Shown: positions 8,164 to 17,508, counted from the stretch's first letter. The stretch is DNA of 64,000 nucleotides from Streptomyces sp. NBC_00483 (GCF_036013745.1 NZ_CP107880.1:1240001-1304000), one strand, 5' to 3'. Numbers and translations are program-made. The notes: generated by a model not told the origin, from the sequence alone.

Positions 8164-9420
8164 ATGCCCGAGCACGAACCGTTGTCGGCGAAGCGGCTCT
8201 ACGGGCCACAGACCGAGCTGGGGGTGACCAACTTCCCACTGCGCGGCCGTACGTTCGGCGACCTGGGAGCGTTCGTGCGCAACTATGCGCGGGTCAAGCT
8301 CGCTGCGGCCCGGGTCAATCACGAGTGCGGTGTCCTCGACGCCGTTCGCCGGGACGCGATCGTCGCCGCGTGTGAGGAGATCATCTCCGGCGCACACCCG
8401 GACCAGTTCCCGACCCCGCTGGTGCACGGCGGCGGTGGCACCACGACGAACATGAACGTCAACGAGGTCGTCGCCGCCCGCGCATCCGTGCTCGCCGGGG
8501 TCGAGGTGCACCCCAACGACCATGTCAACGCGTCCCAGTCGACGAACGACAGCTACCCGACGGCGATGTCACTGACCGTGCGGGAACTGATCGGGGGTCC
8601 GGCATCCGCGCTGCGGGAGCTGGCCGGCGCGTTCGAGCGCAAGGCCGAGGAGTTCGCCGGCACCCGGCACCTGGGCCGTACCTGTCTGCAGGATGCGGTC
8701 GCCCTGACCGCCGGTGACACGCACCGTGGGCACGCCGGCGCGATCCGCAGGGCAGCAGACGGCTTGGAGACGGCCGCCTCCGCCCTGCGCGAGGTGCCGA
8801 TCGGGGCAACCGCCGTCGGCACCGGGGTCGGAGCCCCGGACGGCTTCGGCGAGCGGGTCGCCGCCGACCTCGCGGGGCTGACAGGCCTGATGATCACTGC
8901 CGCGCCCGACCGGTTCGACGCGCTGGCGCACATGGACCCCTATGCCGCGATCGCCGCGGCCGGATCCCGGGCGGCCATCACCATGGCCAAGATCGCCGCG
9001 GATGTGCGGCTGCTGTCGTCCGGCCCGCACGGAGGCCTCGGTGACCTCACCATCCCCGCGGTGCAGGCCGGTTCATCGATCATGCCCGCGAAGGTCAATC
9101 CGGTGATCCCCGAGTACGTCATGCAGCTCAGCTACCGCATCCGCGGCCAGGCCCTCACCGTCGACTGCGCCGTCGCCGCCGGTGAGCTGGAACTCAACGT
9201 GATGGAGCCGGTCGTCGTCGACGCGCTCACCACGCTCCTCGACGACCTGACCGCAGCCGCACAGACCTTCGCCCGCCGCTGCGTCGACGGTCTCGCCTGG
9301 AACGGCCCACACCGTGAGCGCAATCTCACCGGCGCGCTGGACCACTGGGTCGAACGCGCCGCCTTCGACGGCTACGAGAACGCCACGACCCAGCTCCGAA
9401 GCAAGTCCGCCGACAAGTAG
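8164..9420 (+). CDS. Aspartase/fumarase-superfamily lyase
   Basis: The 418-residue product belongs to the class II fumarase/aspartate ammonia-lyase superfamily. It has TTTNMNVNEVVAARA (near residue 93), NASQSTNDSYPTAM (near 122), and the signature loop GSSIMPAKVNPVIPE (near 303). The signature loop serine is the catalytic base in this superfamily. These lyases eliminate fumarate from substrates such as aspartate, malate, argininosuccinate or adenylosuccinate. The first two motifs favour an aspartase- or fumarase-like enzyme. I chose ATG 8164 because GAGGCGA lies just upstream; a longer frame from 8101 lacks a good ribosome-binding site. It converges with the cyclase gene at 9572-10447, and its upstream neighbour is a dead IclR gene. 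Confidence 0.85.
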   Translation: MPEHEPLSAKRLYGPQTELGVTNFPLRGRTFGDLGAFVRNYARVKLAAARVNHECGVLDAVRRDAIVAACEEIISGAHPDQFPTPLVHGGGGTTTNMNVNEVVAARASVLAGVEVHPNDHVNASQSTNDSYPTAMSLTVRELIGGPASALRELAGAFERKAEEFAGTRHLGRTCLQDAVALTAGDTHRGHAGAIRRAADGLETAASALREVPIGATAVGTGVGAPDGFGERVAADLAGLTGLMITAAPDRFDALAHMDPYAAIAAAGSRAAITMAKIAADVRLLSSGPHGGLGDLTIPAVQAGSSIMPAKVNPVIPEYVMQLSYRIRGQALTVDCAVAAGELELNVMEPVVVDALTTLLDDLTAAAQTFARRCVDGLAWNGPHRERNLTGALDHWVERAAFDGYENATTQLRSKSADK

Positions 9421-9571
9421 CGTGACCCTGCACGTCTCTCCCAGCTGCGGAACTTCGGGCCTTCATTTGTCGGGCCGTTTCGACCCGGGGCCTGTGGTGG
9501 CGGGGACCAACACCTGACGGAGAACAGCCGACTGCTCGGCACTGGATGTACCGAGCGTGCCGCCGGCCGGA

Positions 9572-10447
9572 TCAGAAGACGGCGATCGGATTGACGACGA
9601 GTCCGGTGGTGCCGGTGATGCGCGGCGGTGCCAGGACCAGCATGAAACTCCAGCGGTTCGACGCCTCGCAGCGCTGGGCGAGAGATCCGAGATCGGCGGC
9701 GTCGACCAGTGGGAGGCCGAGTCGTGCGAGCGCGATCTGGTGCATGGGCATGGGGAACCGTGCGGGGCGGGCGTCGCTGATGTCCCCGATATAGATGCTC
9801 GCACCGTGCTCGTTCAGCCAGTGCACGGCGCTGACGTCCAGTCCGGGCACTGGCTGGTCGAAGGGCTGGTTCGTGTCCCATCCGCCGCGCACTACGACAG
9901 CGTCTCCCGCGGACAGTGTCGTGCCTGCCCGCTCCAGGGCAGCGTCGAGGTCGGCACCACCGATGCGCCCGTCGGCGGGCAGGCTGCCGCCCCCGGGCGC
10001 CAGGTCCAGGAGTACGCCGCGGGTCACGAGTCCCTCGCCGAACGGATCGGCCGAGCCGTGCGTCACTCCGGTCGGTGTCACGGCCGCGTGCACCGGCACC
10101 CCGGGGTAGATGTGCTCGTCAACGGGCATATGGGCGACGGCATCAAGATGCGTCAGGGCGGCGTTGTGCGTGTTGATGACGAGGGTGTCCGTCATGGCCA
10201 GGGGCTTCGCGCCGTTGAAGTTCACCGCCTGCATGACTCCGGCCGGCATGGTGGCGGGGCTTCCGACGGGGCTGAGTCCGGTCGTGAGCGACACCGGCCG
10301 GATGCGGCGTGCCAGGCTGACGTGGTGCCCGTCCCTCACCTCGGCCGCGGCTCGTCGCTTTGCCGCCGCGTCGATCAGGTGCAGCGTGCCCAGCTGGTCG
10401 TCGTCGCCCCATCGCCCCCAGTTGGTGGGGAGTTGCGTCTCGCTCAC
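9572..10447 (-). CDS. Cyclase-family metal-dependent hydrolase
   Basis: The 291-residue protein resembles the cyclase/kynurenine-formamidase-like family. The usual HxGTHxDxPxH metal motif is represented by the variant block NTHNAALTHLDAVAHMP, which keeps the spaced His-Asp-His ligands. Family members hydrolyse amides, esters or lactone-like rings, usually with Zn or Mn. The start is a GTG at 10447 that overlaps the TGA of the upstream FAD monooxygenase (GTGA), so translation is probably coupled. The two enzymes may act in sequence, for example oxygenation then ring opening or formyl removal. The substrate is not predictable. Confidence 0.8.
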   Translation of the reverse strand: MSETQLPTNWGRWGDDDQLGTLHLIDAAAKRRAAAEVRDGHHVSLARRIRPVSLTTGLSPVGSPATMPAGVMQAVNFNGAKPLAMTDTLVINTHNAALTHLDAVAHMPVDEHIYPGVPVHAAVTPTGVTHGSADPFGEGLVTRGVLLDLAPGGGSLPADGRIGGADLDAALERAGTTLSAGDAVVVRGGWDTNQPFDQPVPGLDVSAVHWLNEHGASIYIGDISDARPARFPMPMHQIALARLGLPLVDAADLGSLAQRCEASNRWSFMLVLAPPRITGTTGLVVNPIAVF

Positions 10448-12060
10448 TTCCCTGCTCCGTTCCGCATCGACAGGCGCGCGGGCAATCGGTCCAGAGCGGC
10501 GCGGAGGCCGGCGTCCCCGGTGCCGCGTGCGCTGAGATAGCCGTCGGGGCGTACGAGGATCCAGTCACCCTCGGTCGCGGCCAGCGTGTCCTGGACCCGG
10601 CCGTCGGAGTCCCACACACCGTGGCCGTCCTCGTCCGGGGCCGGCCGGCTCCGGTCGATGGTCACCTTGTTCAGCCAGGCCGGTAGTGGCGTGGTCACGT
10701 CGGTGGCCTGGTCCTGGCCGGTGGCGTGCTTGCTCCGCGCGAAGACGAGGAGGTGCCAGGCCGAGGTCCTGAGCAGCGCACGCAGTGCCGTCCAGCCGGG
10801 TGATTGAGCATCGGCGGCGGATACTTGAGTGAGTCGCTGGCCGGCTCTCGGGCCCTCACCCGGCTCGTCGTCGGACACCGTGAGCGGGCTGTCGGGGTAG
10901 GCGATGCTCAGCCCCGACATGTTCCGGATGAGCCGGCGCATGAAGCCACGATCCGAGTCCCGGGTGTCGCTGGTGTCCGTGGTGGTGGTGTCCACCATGG
11001 ACGTGTTCATGACCTCTCCGGTGGAGGCAAGCAGGGCCTGTCCGATGGGGACACGCTCGGCGTCGTAGGTGTCGAGTAGGGCGGCATCGGCGTACCCATG
11101 TACGACCATGGCCAGCTTCCACGCCAAGTTGTACGCGTCCTGGATGCCGGTGTTGAGGCCCTGCCCGGACGCGGGTGAGTGGACATGGGCGGCGTCGCCC
11201 GAGACGAAGCACCGCCCAACGTGCATCACCGGCACCGCGCGTTGCTGGATGGTGAATTTCGATACCCAACTCGGGCTGTCCACGGTGGTGTCGCGCCCCA
11301 GGGCCTGCGACAGCTTGGTGCCGAACTGCCGGGCGATCTGCGCGGGTTGCTCAGCATCTCCCTCGCCGGTCGTGTCCAGGAGCCGCCACTTTCCCGGGTC
11401 CGGGAACGGGAACAGCATCAGCGCGCCGCCGGCCGGGAACAGCCAGTGCAGGCCGTCCCGCTCCAGATCGGTGTGCACGATCGCATCGGCGATCAGCCAG
11501 GTGTGGGCGGCTTCGCCCACCAAGGGGAGTTGGAGGGTCTTGCGGACGGTCGAGTGCCCGCCGTCGCAGCCCCAGAGGTATCGCGCACGCACGGTCTCGT
11601 GCCCCGCAGCCGAGCCATCGTCGCGGCACAACACGGCCGTCACGGCGTCATCGTCGTGCTGGAACGATTCCAGCCTCGTATGCCACTCCACCACGACCCC
11701 CGCCGAAGCGGCATGCCCGCGAAGCACCCTCTCCGTGACCACCTGGTCGATATTGAACATGTACGGAAACCGGGTCGCCAGGCCGCCGAAGTCGTAGTCG
11801 ACCCGGGACGTACGGTCGGCCTGATGACGGATGAACCCGTTGACCCTCGTTCCGTGCGGAGCGATGTCACCGAGGATCCCGAGCTGATCGTAGATTTCCA
11901 GGCTTCGGGCGTGAGTACCCAGCGCGCGGCTGGTCGTGGCCGGGCCGGACGCGGCATCCACCAAGCGAACGGAAACGCCCCGCCGGGCCAGTTGCAACGC
12001 CGCAGTGAGCCCGACCGGGCCGGCCCCTACGACAAGAACGTCAACGTCATAACTCGTCAT
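10444..12060 (-). CDS. FAD-dependent aromatic monooxygenase (PheA/TfdB type)
   Basis: The 538-residue flavoprotein has three family motifs. A Rossmann GAGPVGLTAALQLARRG motif is near residue 11. The DG motif GCDGGHSTVR is near 170. The GD motif GRCFVSGDAAHVHSPASGQG is near 285. A C-terminal thioredoxin-like region ends with WILVRPDGYLSARG, typical of phenol hydroxylase-like and polyketide-tailoring class A monooxygenases that use NAD(P)H and O2 to hydroxylate aromatic rings. The ATG at 12060 has AGGAGG nine bases upstream, and that ribosome-binding site touches the edge of the palindromic operator at 12074-12098. It is divergent from the MarR gene and coupled by overlap to the cyclase-family gene. 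Confidence 0.88.
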   Translation of the reverse strand: MTSYDVDVLVVGAGPVGLTAALQLARRGVSVRLVDAASGPATTSRALGTHARSLEIYDQLGILGDIAPHGTRVNGFIRHQADRTSRVDYDFGGLATRFPYMFNIDQVVTERVLRGHAASAGVVVEWHTRLESFQHDDDAVTAVLCRDDGSAAGHETVRARYLWGCDGGHSTVRKTLQLPLVGEAAHTWLIADAIVHTDLERDGLHWLFPAGGALMLFPFPDPGKWRLLDTTGEGDAEQPAQIARQFGTKLSQALGRDTTVDSPSWVSKFTIQQRAVPVMHVGRCFVSGDAAHVHSPASGQGLNTGIQDAYNLAWKLAMVVHGYADAALLDTYDAERVPIGQALLASTGEVMNTSMVDTTTTDTSDTRDSDRGFMRRLIRNMSGLSIAYPDSPLTVSDDEPGEGPRAGQRLTQVSAADAQSPGWTALRALLRTSAWHLLVFARSKHATGQDQATDVTTPLPAWLNKVTIDRSRPAPDEDGHGVWDSDGRVQDTLAATEGDWILVRPDGYLSARGTGDAGLRAALDRLPARLSMRNGAGK

Positions 12061-12073
12061 GGCAAGTAGACCT

Positions 12074-12098
12074 CCTGTGTCAGCTAAGCTGACACAGG
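12074..12098. promoter_or_regulatory. Perfect 25-bp palindrome, probable MarR operator
   Basis: CCTGTGTCAGCT, one A, then AGCTGACACAGG form a perfect inverted repeat with 12-base arms. It lies in the 68-bp gap between the divergent FAD monooxygenase (start 12060) and the MarR gene (start 12129). MarR proteins commonly autoregulate and repress a divergent gene from such a site. It overlaps the ribosome-binding sequence of the monooxygenase gene. Confidence 0.72.
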
Positions 12099-12128
12099 AA
12101 TGTAGGCGAGCGAGAGGGACGCAAGCAA

Positions 12129-12569
12129 GTGGGTACTGACGATCATTCGGACACGCATCTGCCACTCGTCCACCTTCTGCAACGAGGCGTCCGGTGGTTC
12201 TCCGACGAACTGATGGAGCGTCTGGAGGCCGCGGGCGTGGACCCCATCACACCGGCACACGCGACCGTGCTCGCACACCTGGACCGCGCCACATCGCTGA
12301 GCGTCGCCGAACTCGCCCGCCGCGCCGGCGTCACCCGCCAGACGATGCATCGCGCTGTCACGCAGCTCCTCGGCGAAGGCCTCCTGACCCGTGCGCCGGG
12401 GCCGGGATTCCCGCGCAGCACCCTCATCGGACTGACCGACGCGGGATGTCAGCGCCGTGACGTCGCCTTGGGCATTCTTCGCGACCTGGAACAAGTACTC
12501 GGCAGTCAACTGGGACCCGCGGCGCTGACGGAGTTGCGCAGCAGCCTGACGCGAGCATGGCCACAGTGA
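12129..12569 (+). CDS. MarR-family transcriptional regulator
   Basis: The 146-residue product has MarR size and a winged helix. The recognition part is at about residues 56-78 (LSVAELARRAGVTRQTMHRAV) and the wing follows at LTRAPGPGFPRSTLIGLTDAG. The start is GTG 12129, preceded by an AGAGGGA sequence. It is divergent from the monooxygenase-cyclase pair with a perfect 25-bp palindrome between them. It most likely represses both transcription units until a phenolic or related ligand binds. Confidence 0.9.
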   Translation: MGTDDHSDTHLPLVHLLQRGVRWFSDELMERLEAAGVDPITPAHATVLAHLDRATSLSVAELARRAGVTRQTMHRAVTQLLGEGLLTRAPGPGFPRSTLIGLTDAGCQRRDVALGILRDLEQVLGSQLGPAALTELRSSLTRAWPQ

Positions 12570-12822
12570 GGACGTCGGACGCGCCCGCCCCTCCTTCCCG
12601 CTGAACGCATCCCGTCCGCATCGGCGCCTTCACGCACGACGATCAGCCGACAACATGGTCGGCGCCACGTGCCGAGCCAGTACGCGGTCAGCATCCTTCT
12701 ACCCGGTCACACCCGATGTTGCAGTCGCCGCAACTCCGTTTGTCCAGGCGGCCACAGGGCGCTGAGCATGACCGCGTTCCGCCTTGTCCCGGGCGGGCTT
12801 CACAACGGCGTGAGGACGGTGC

Positions 12823-14238
12823 ATGACAGCAAGAGAAGACACGCTTGGAAACAGCCGGTCAGCGTTTTCTCCCACGGCACGCTTGAGTTCGTTGCCCGGA
12901 ACCACCGCGTGGCAGCGGCTGTGGTGTGTGGTGCTGGGAGCTCTGTTCACGTTCGATGTCGTCGACATCAACGCGTTCTCGTACGCAGCTCCGACCATCA
13001 CGGAGGAGTGGGGGCTTTCGCTGTCCAGTGTGGGCGTCGCGACCTCAGCGGCCTTCCTGGGCATGTTCTGCGGAGCAGTAGCGGGTGGCCGGGTGTCCGA
13101 CCGGGTGGGGCGCAAGCGGACCATCGTCGGCGGTGTCCTGCTGTATTCGGCCGCGTCGTTGCTGACGACGCTCGCGGGCGGCCTGGGGTTCCTGGTCGTC
13201 GTGCGGTTCCTGACCGGCGTGGGGATCTCGGTGGCGACCGGCGCACTGATCGTCTACGTCGCGGAGATGTTTCCGCGTGCGTCCCGGGGCCGCTACCAGT
13301 CACTGCTGCTCGCCATCGGGCTGCTGGGGGCGCCGCTGGCAGCGTTCTTCGCCCGTCTGGTGATTCCGGCCGGCGAGGGCATGTGGCGATGGGTCTTTGT
13401 CCTGGGTGCCGGCGGTCTCGTGCCGGGCCTGGCGGCCGCGCGGCTGCTGCCGGAATCGGTGCGCTGGCAGTGTGCGCGCGGCCGGATCGACGACGCCTTG
13501 CGTACCGTGCTGCGGCTGGAGGACGAAGCCGAGCGGCGCTACGGGGCGTTGCCGCGGCCTCAGGAGGAGCCGGCGGTCGTTCCGGCCGGTCTCCGGGATC
13601 TTCTCCGGGGCGGAAATCTGCGCAACCTCACCGTGGGGGTGGTCAGTTCGGTCCTGGTGTCCTTCGCGTTCTTCGCCTTCAACGCCTACGTGCCCACGCT
13701 GCTGGTGGAGAACGGCTACACCCGTACCGAGAGCCTCAGCCTGACACTGGCGTTCTCCTGCGCGGCGGTTCCCGGGGCCCTGCTGGCCTGGCCTCTCGTC
13801 GACCGTCTGGAGCGCAAGTGGGCCATCTTCGGCCTGACGGTGCTCGTCGCCGCGCTGATGCTCCTGTTCGGCATGACCCGGAGCGAGGTGGGGGCCGCGG
13901 TGTTCGGGTTCGTGCTGAGCATGCTCCTGCAGACCCAGACCGCGTTCATGTACGCCTACCTGCCGGAGCTGTTCCCGACGCAGCTGCGGGGGCTGGGGGC
14001 CGGCCTGTCGAACGGGCTCGGACGGCTCGCGGTGTTCGGCGGTGGGTTCTTGTTCGCCCCGATGCTCCACGGCCTCGGCTTCGCCGGCTTCTTCGTTCTG
14101 ATCGCCACGATTCTCGTGCTGGGCGGAGCCACCACCGGTGTGTTCGGCATCCGCACCTCGGGCCGGGCCCTCCTCGAGAACGAAGCCACGTCCCACACAC
14201 CCGAACAAGCATCACATCCGTCGAAGACCACGGCATGA
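12823..14238 (+). CDS. MFS transporter, aromatic acid/sugar-symporter-like
   Basis: The 471-residue protein has twelve predicted membrane helices. The MFS signature GRVSDRVGRKRTIVGG lies between helices 2 and 3, and PELFPTQLRGLGAGLSNGLG in the second half resembles AAHS and sugar-porter families. Helix 1 contains TFDVVDINAFSYAAP, the acidic pattern seen in aromatic-acid:H+ symporters. It is followed after 48 bp by an amidase gene on the same strand, so it probably imports the amidase substrate or a related compound. The 253 bp upstream show no further gene. Confidence 0.88.
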   Translation: MTAREDTLGNSRSAFSPTARLSSLPGTTAWQRLWCVVLGALFTFDVVDINAFSYAAPTITEEWGLSLSSVGVATSAAFLGMFCGAVAGGRVSDRVGRKRTIVGGVLLYSAASLLTTLAGGLGFLVVVRFLTGVGISVATGALIVYVAEMFPRASRGRYQSLLLAIGLLGAPLAAFFARLVIPAGEGMWRWVFVLGAGGLVPGLAAARLLPESVRWQCARGRIDDALRTVLRLEDEAERRYGALPRPQEEPAVVPAGLRDLLRGGNLRNLTVGVVSSVLVSFAFFAFNAYVPTLLVENGYTRTESLSLTLAFSCAAVPGALLAWPLVDRLERKWAIFGLTVLVAALMLLFGMTRSEVGAAVFGFVLSMLLQTQTAFMYAYLPELFPTQLRGLGAGLSNGLGRLAVFGGGFLFAPMLHGLGFAGFFVLIATILVLGGATTGVFGIRTSGRALLENEATSHTPEQASHPSKTTA

Positions 14239-14286
14239 GGCCACGGCCCGACACGTACAGCGGCCGACACGTACACAGGAGGAAAA

Positions 14287-15708
14287 GTGGAAACTGAAGA
14301 CGAGCTGACCTGGGCACCTGCCTGGAAGCTGCGTGAACTCGTCGCCGCCAAGCAGGTGTCGCCCGTGGAGCTGACACGGCACTTCCTCGCACGCATCGAA
14401 GACCTGGAACCGACACTCCACGCATTCATCACCGTCGCCGCCGACGACGCCATCGAACAGGCCCGGCGCGCGGAGGACGCCGCCGTCCGCGGCGAGGAAC
14501 TGGGGCCGCTGCACGGCGTGCCGATCGCCATCAAGGACCAGTTCTGGACCCGCGGCATCCGCACGACCGGTGGTTCCCTGGTCTTCGACGACTACGTGCC
14601 TCAGGAGGACTCGGTGCACGCCGAGCGCGTCCGACGGGCCGGCGCGGTCATCGTCGGTAAGACGAACACTCCCGAGTTCGGCATGTTCGGCCGCACGGTC
14701 AACCGGATCACCGAGGAGACCCGGAACCCCTGGGACACCTCCCGTACGTCCGGTGGGTCGAGCGGGGGCTCCGCGAGCGCCGTCGCCGCGGGCATGGTCC
14801 CGCTCGCCATCGGCAGCGACGGAGGCGGGTCCCTGCGGCTGCCTGCCGCGTACTGCGGGGTGTTCGGCCTGCACCCGAGCGACGGCCGCGTGCCGCGCCA
14901 CGGCAGCTTCGGCGGAGCGCTGTTCACCTCCGGGGTCGGCCCGGTCAGCCGGAACGTCCGCGACGGAGCCACGCTGTTTCAGGTTCTGGCCGGACCGGAC
15001 GACCGCGATCCCACCTGCATGCCGGACACCCCACCCGACTACCAGGGTCAACTCGGCGACGGTGTAGGGGGGATGAGGATCGCGTGGACCTCCGACTACG
15101 GCTATGGCGACTTCGCCAGCGGGGACCCGGAGTTCCTGGACACGGCCAGGGCGGCGGCGCTGTGCTTCGGTGAACTCGGTGCGAAGGTCGAGGAGATCAC
15201 ACTCGGCCTGCGCGATGCCGACACGGCGTGGCGCCTGGTCTCCGGCGCCGACCGTTACGCGTCGCTGGGAGAGCGGCTGCACGGGGATCCGGCGACCCGT
15301 GCCCAACTCACCCCCTATGTCGAGGCGATGTTCTCGGCGTCGCGTGCCATCACCGGCGCGGAGTATTCGAGGGCGATGCGGATGCGCTACGAGTCGATCG
15401 CCCGGATGCGCCGGCTCTTCGAGGAGTACGACCTGATCGTGACGCCGACGACGCTCCTGCCTCCCAGCGAAGTCACCCCCAAACCCGCCGCGCTCACCCA
15501 ACCGCAGGCGCACGGGTACACGCGGTACACCAGGCTGATCAACTTCACCGGGCTGACCGCGGCCAGCGTTCCCTGCGGGTTCGTGCGGGGTCTGCCGGTC
15601 GGGTTGCACGTCATAGGGAAGCCGAACGGCGAGGCGGGCGTGCTGCGCGCCTGCCGGGCGCTGGAGGAGATCGCGCCTTGGACGGACCGGCACCCGGCGC
15701 TGCCCTGA
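14287..15708 (+). CDS. Amidase (amidase-signature family)
   Basis: The 473-residue enzyme carries the amidase-signature triad. The Lys is in VPIAIKDQ (K83), the cis-Ser in SGGSSGGSASAVAAG (near 159), and the nucleophilic Ser in GSDGGGSLRLPAAYCG (near 182). It should hydrolyse a small carboxamide to acid and ammonia, as in indole-acetamide or aryl-amidases. The start is GTG 14287 with a strong AGGAGGAAAA ribosome-binding sequence. It forms a transporter-amidase pair with the preceding MFS gene and converges on the MmgE/PrpD gene across a strong terminator hairpin. Confidence 0.9.
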   Translation: METEDELTWAPAWKLRELVAAKQVSPVELTRHFLARIEDLEPTLHAFITVAADDAIEQARRAEDAAVRGEELGPLHGVPIAIKDQFWTRGIRTTGGSLVFDDYVPQEDSVHAERVRRAGAVIVGKTNTPEFGMFGRTVNRITEETRNPWDTSRTSGGSSGGSASAVAAGMVPLAIGSDGGGSLRLPAAYCGVFGLHPSDGRVPRHGSFGGALFTSGVGPVSRNVRDGATLFQVLAGPDDRDPTCMPDTPPDYQGQLGDGVGGMRIAWTSDYGYGDFASGDPEFLDTARAAALCFGELGAKVEEITLGLRDADTAWRLVSGADRYASLGERLHGDPATRAQLTPYVEAMFSASRAITGAEYSRAMRMRYESIARMRRLFEEYDLIVTPTTLLPPSEVTPKPAALTQPQAHGYTRYTRLINFTGLTAASVPCGFVRGLPVGLHVIGKPNGEAGVLRACRALEEIAPWTDRHPALP

Positions 15709-15761
15709 CATGTGGCGGGGTGCTGCCGTGCCGACCATGGCGGCGCGCTCCAGTTGTTCGG

Positions 15762-15814
15762 CGGCGGCTCGGACGGGACCGATCCATTGACAGTCGGTCC
15801 GGTCCGAGCTGCCG
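15762..15814. terminator. Bidirectional terminator hairpin
   Basis: Two 21-base arms (15762-15782 and 15794-15814) pair with only two mismatches around an 11-base loop. It lies between the convergent amidase and MmgE/PrpD genes, as expected for a shared terminator. There is no U-tract, which is common in actinomycetes. Confidence 0.65.
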
Positions 15815-15843
15815 GTTCCCCGCGGGTCAGCGGCGCGGGCGGA

Positions 15844-17307
15844 TCAGCCGTCCTGGCTCCCGCACTTGCGCATCAGATCCGTGAGATCCGCGAGGCTGTC
15901 CAACTCGCCGACACTTTCCTCGATCTGGCGTACCTGATCGGCGGCGAGAACCCGGCCGGCGTTCGAACGGAACTTGCCGAGGACCACGGCCTCGTCGAGG
16001 GGATTGCCCGGTGTCCCGCTGGACGTGGGGATCCGCCTGCGCAGTTCACGCCCGTCCGCCAGGCGCAGGATCACCTCGCCCGGGAAGCGGACGGGGAAGT
16101 CGCTGTCGGGGTCGGGCGGGCACCCCACCTTCGCGGCGACCGCGAGTACGTCTGGGTCGTCCAGCGGCTGGTCGTAAAAGGTCGCCAGGTCGACTCGGCC
16201 GGAGACCAACGCCTGCGCCACGATGTACTGCACGCTGAACTGCGCCTCGTACAGCGTCCGCGGAGCCTTCTTCCGCTCGGCGGGCTCGGTGACCGAGGGC
16301 ATGATGCGGGGCGTGGTGGGGCAGATGATCTCCTCGATCTCCGTGGACTTCAGGGGCTGCCCGCCCAGCTGCGAGCGGAGGTCGAGGGCCGCGTCGACGA
16401 ATGCGTGGGTGAAGTGGCAGCAGGGGTAGGGCTTGAGCGCCGTGTCGGCGCACATCCACCGGTTGCCGAGGTCGTCGAGCCCGAGGTCGATCTCGGCCGG
16501 CGTCATGCCGAGGTGGCTCGCGAACAGGCCGCGCGGTCCTTCGAAGATCGTGGGAGGTCCGGCGAAGCCGGATGCCGCGAGTGTCGCGGCCACGATCCCG
16601 GAGTGGGCGGCCCAGCCCGGGTGGAGGCGCTTGAGGGAGGAGCCGGCGAGTTCCAGGGTGCCGGCGGCCTGGCTGCCGCAGATGCCGAGGGCCGAGACTG
16701 TGTCCGCGGTGTCGAGGCCGCGCAGGCGCGCGGCGACGGCCGCGGCCGCGAAGGTGCCCGCGATGCCGGTCGGGTGGAACCCTCGGTCGTGGAAGCTGCC
16801 CGCTCCCGCGCCCGCCACCCGGCAGCCGATCTCCAGGCCGATGACGTAGGCGGTCAGGAGGGACTCGCCGTCCGCTTCCTGCTCCTCGGCCACGGCGAGC
16901 GCGGCGGCGAGCGCGGGCGCCGTCGCATGGTAGATGGCGCCGATGTGGGTGTCGTCGAAGTCCAGGGCGTGGACGAGGGTGCCGTTGACGAGCGCCGCGG
17001 ATGCCGCCGGCAGCCGCGTTCCGTATCCGATGACGTGGCTGCGTCCGCCGTCACCGAGGGCCAGGGCGGCGTCGAGGACGGGTCGGGTGAAGTCCATGCC
17101 GGAGGAGGCGAGTGCGATGCCGATTCCATCGAGCAGGTGGGCGCGGGCCATGGCACGCACCTGCTCCGGGATGTCCTTCGCACACAATTCGGTGGCGAAT
17201 CGGGCGAGCCGTTCGGCGGCCGTCGCGGGCACGTTGGCCGGTGTGCCACTTCCGAGTGCTTCACCGGTCGGGCTCGCGCCGACGGTAGGTGTGATGCCGG
17301 TGGTCAC
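15844..17307 (-). CDS. MmgE/PrpD-family protein
   Basis: About 487 residues of MmgE/PrpD type (2-methylcitrate dehydratase-like). There is a helical N-terminal domain with DGIGIALAS, the block LVNGTLVHALDFDDTH near residue 105, FHPTGIAGTFAAAA, and KPYPCCHFTHAFVDAA. The last block is the conserved segment usually written KPYPSCR or similar. Family members dehydrate or isomerise branched tricarboxylic or hydroxy acids, but many paralogues outside the methylcitrate cycle have no assigned substrate. I chose GTG 17307 because GAAGGAG lies 5 bases upstream; alternatives are GTG 17313 and TTG 17334. No citrate synthase-like or aconitase-like gene is adjacent, so a methylcitrate role is unlikely here. 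It may be controlled by the neighbouring IclR. Confidence 0.85.
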   Translation of the reverse strand: MTTGITPTVGASPTGEALGSGTPANVPATAAERLARFATELCAKDIPEQVRAMARAHLLDGIGIALASSGMDFTRPVLDAALALGDGGRSHVIGYGTRLPAASAALVNGTLVHALDFDDTHIGAIYHATAPALAAALAVAEEQEADGESLLTAYVIGLEIGCRVAGAGAGSFHDRGFHPTGIAGTFAAAAVAARLRGLDTADTVSALGICGSQAAGTLELAGSSLKRLHPGWAAHSGIVAATLAASGFAGPPTIFEGPRGLFASHLGMTPAEIDLGLDDLGNRWMCADTALKPYPCCHFTHAFVDAALDLRSQLGGQPLKSTEIEEIICPTTPRIMPSVTEPAERKKAPRTLYEAQFSVQYIVAQALVSGRVDLATFYDQPLDDPDVLAVAAKVGCPPDPDSDFPVRFPGEVILRLADGRELRRRIPTSSGTPGNPLDEAVVLGKFRSNAGRVLAADQVRQIEESVGELDSLADLTDLMRKCGSQDG

Positions 17308-17474
17308 AGTCACTCCTTCAAAGGATGCGGTCAACGGGGCGATCTCGTTTTCGTTGATACCGCGCGAGAATTTCCCGACCCATTACCGCAAGCGTGAAGG
17401 GGCGCCGCGACATGTCGGCGCATGCGTCCTGGGCCGGTCGTCATCGTCGGATCGGCCACGGTCGACGGGCAACC

Positions 17475-17497
17475 TTAGTGCCGTTCACCGCAACTAA
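17475..17497. promoter_or_regulatory. Possible second IclR binding site
   Basis: TTAGT and ACTAA arms flank GCCGTTCACCGCA. The inner GTTCACCGCAACT nearly matches GTTCATCGCAACT within the inverted repeat at 18420-18436. The site lies upstream of the MmgE/PrpD gene and next to the end of the IclR gene. It suggests that the same regulator controls both units. Confidence 0.35.
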
Positions 17498-17508
17498 TCT
17501 CGGCGACG

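Noticed and set aside
15844..17307. Methylcitrate cycle prpD
   Set aside because: No methylcitrate synthase or methylisocitrate lyase gene nearby, and family paralogues of unknown role are common.
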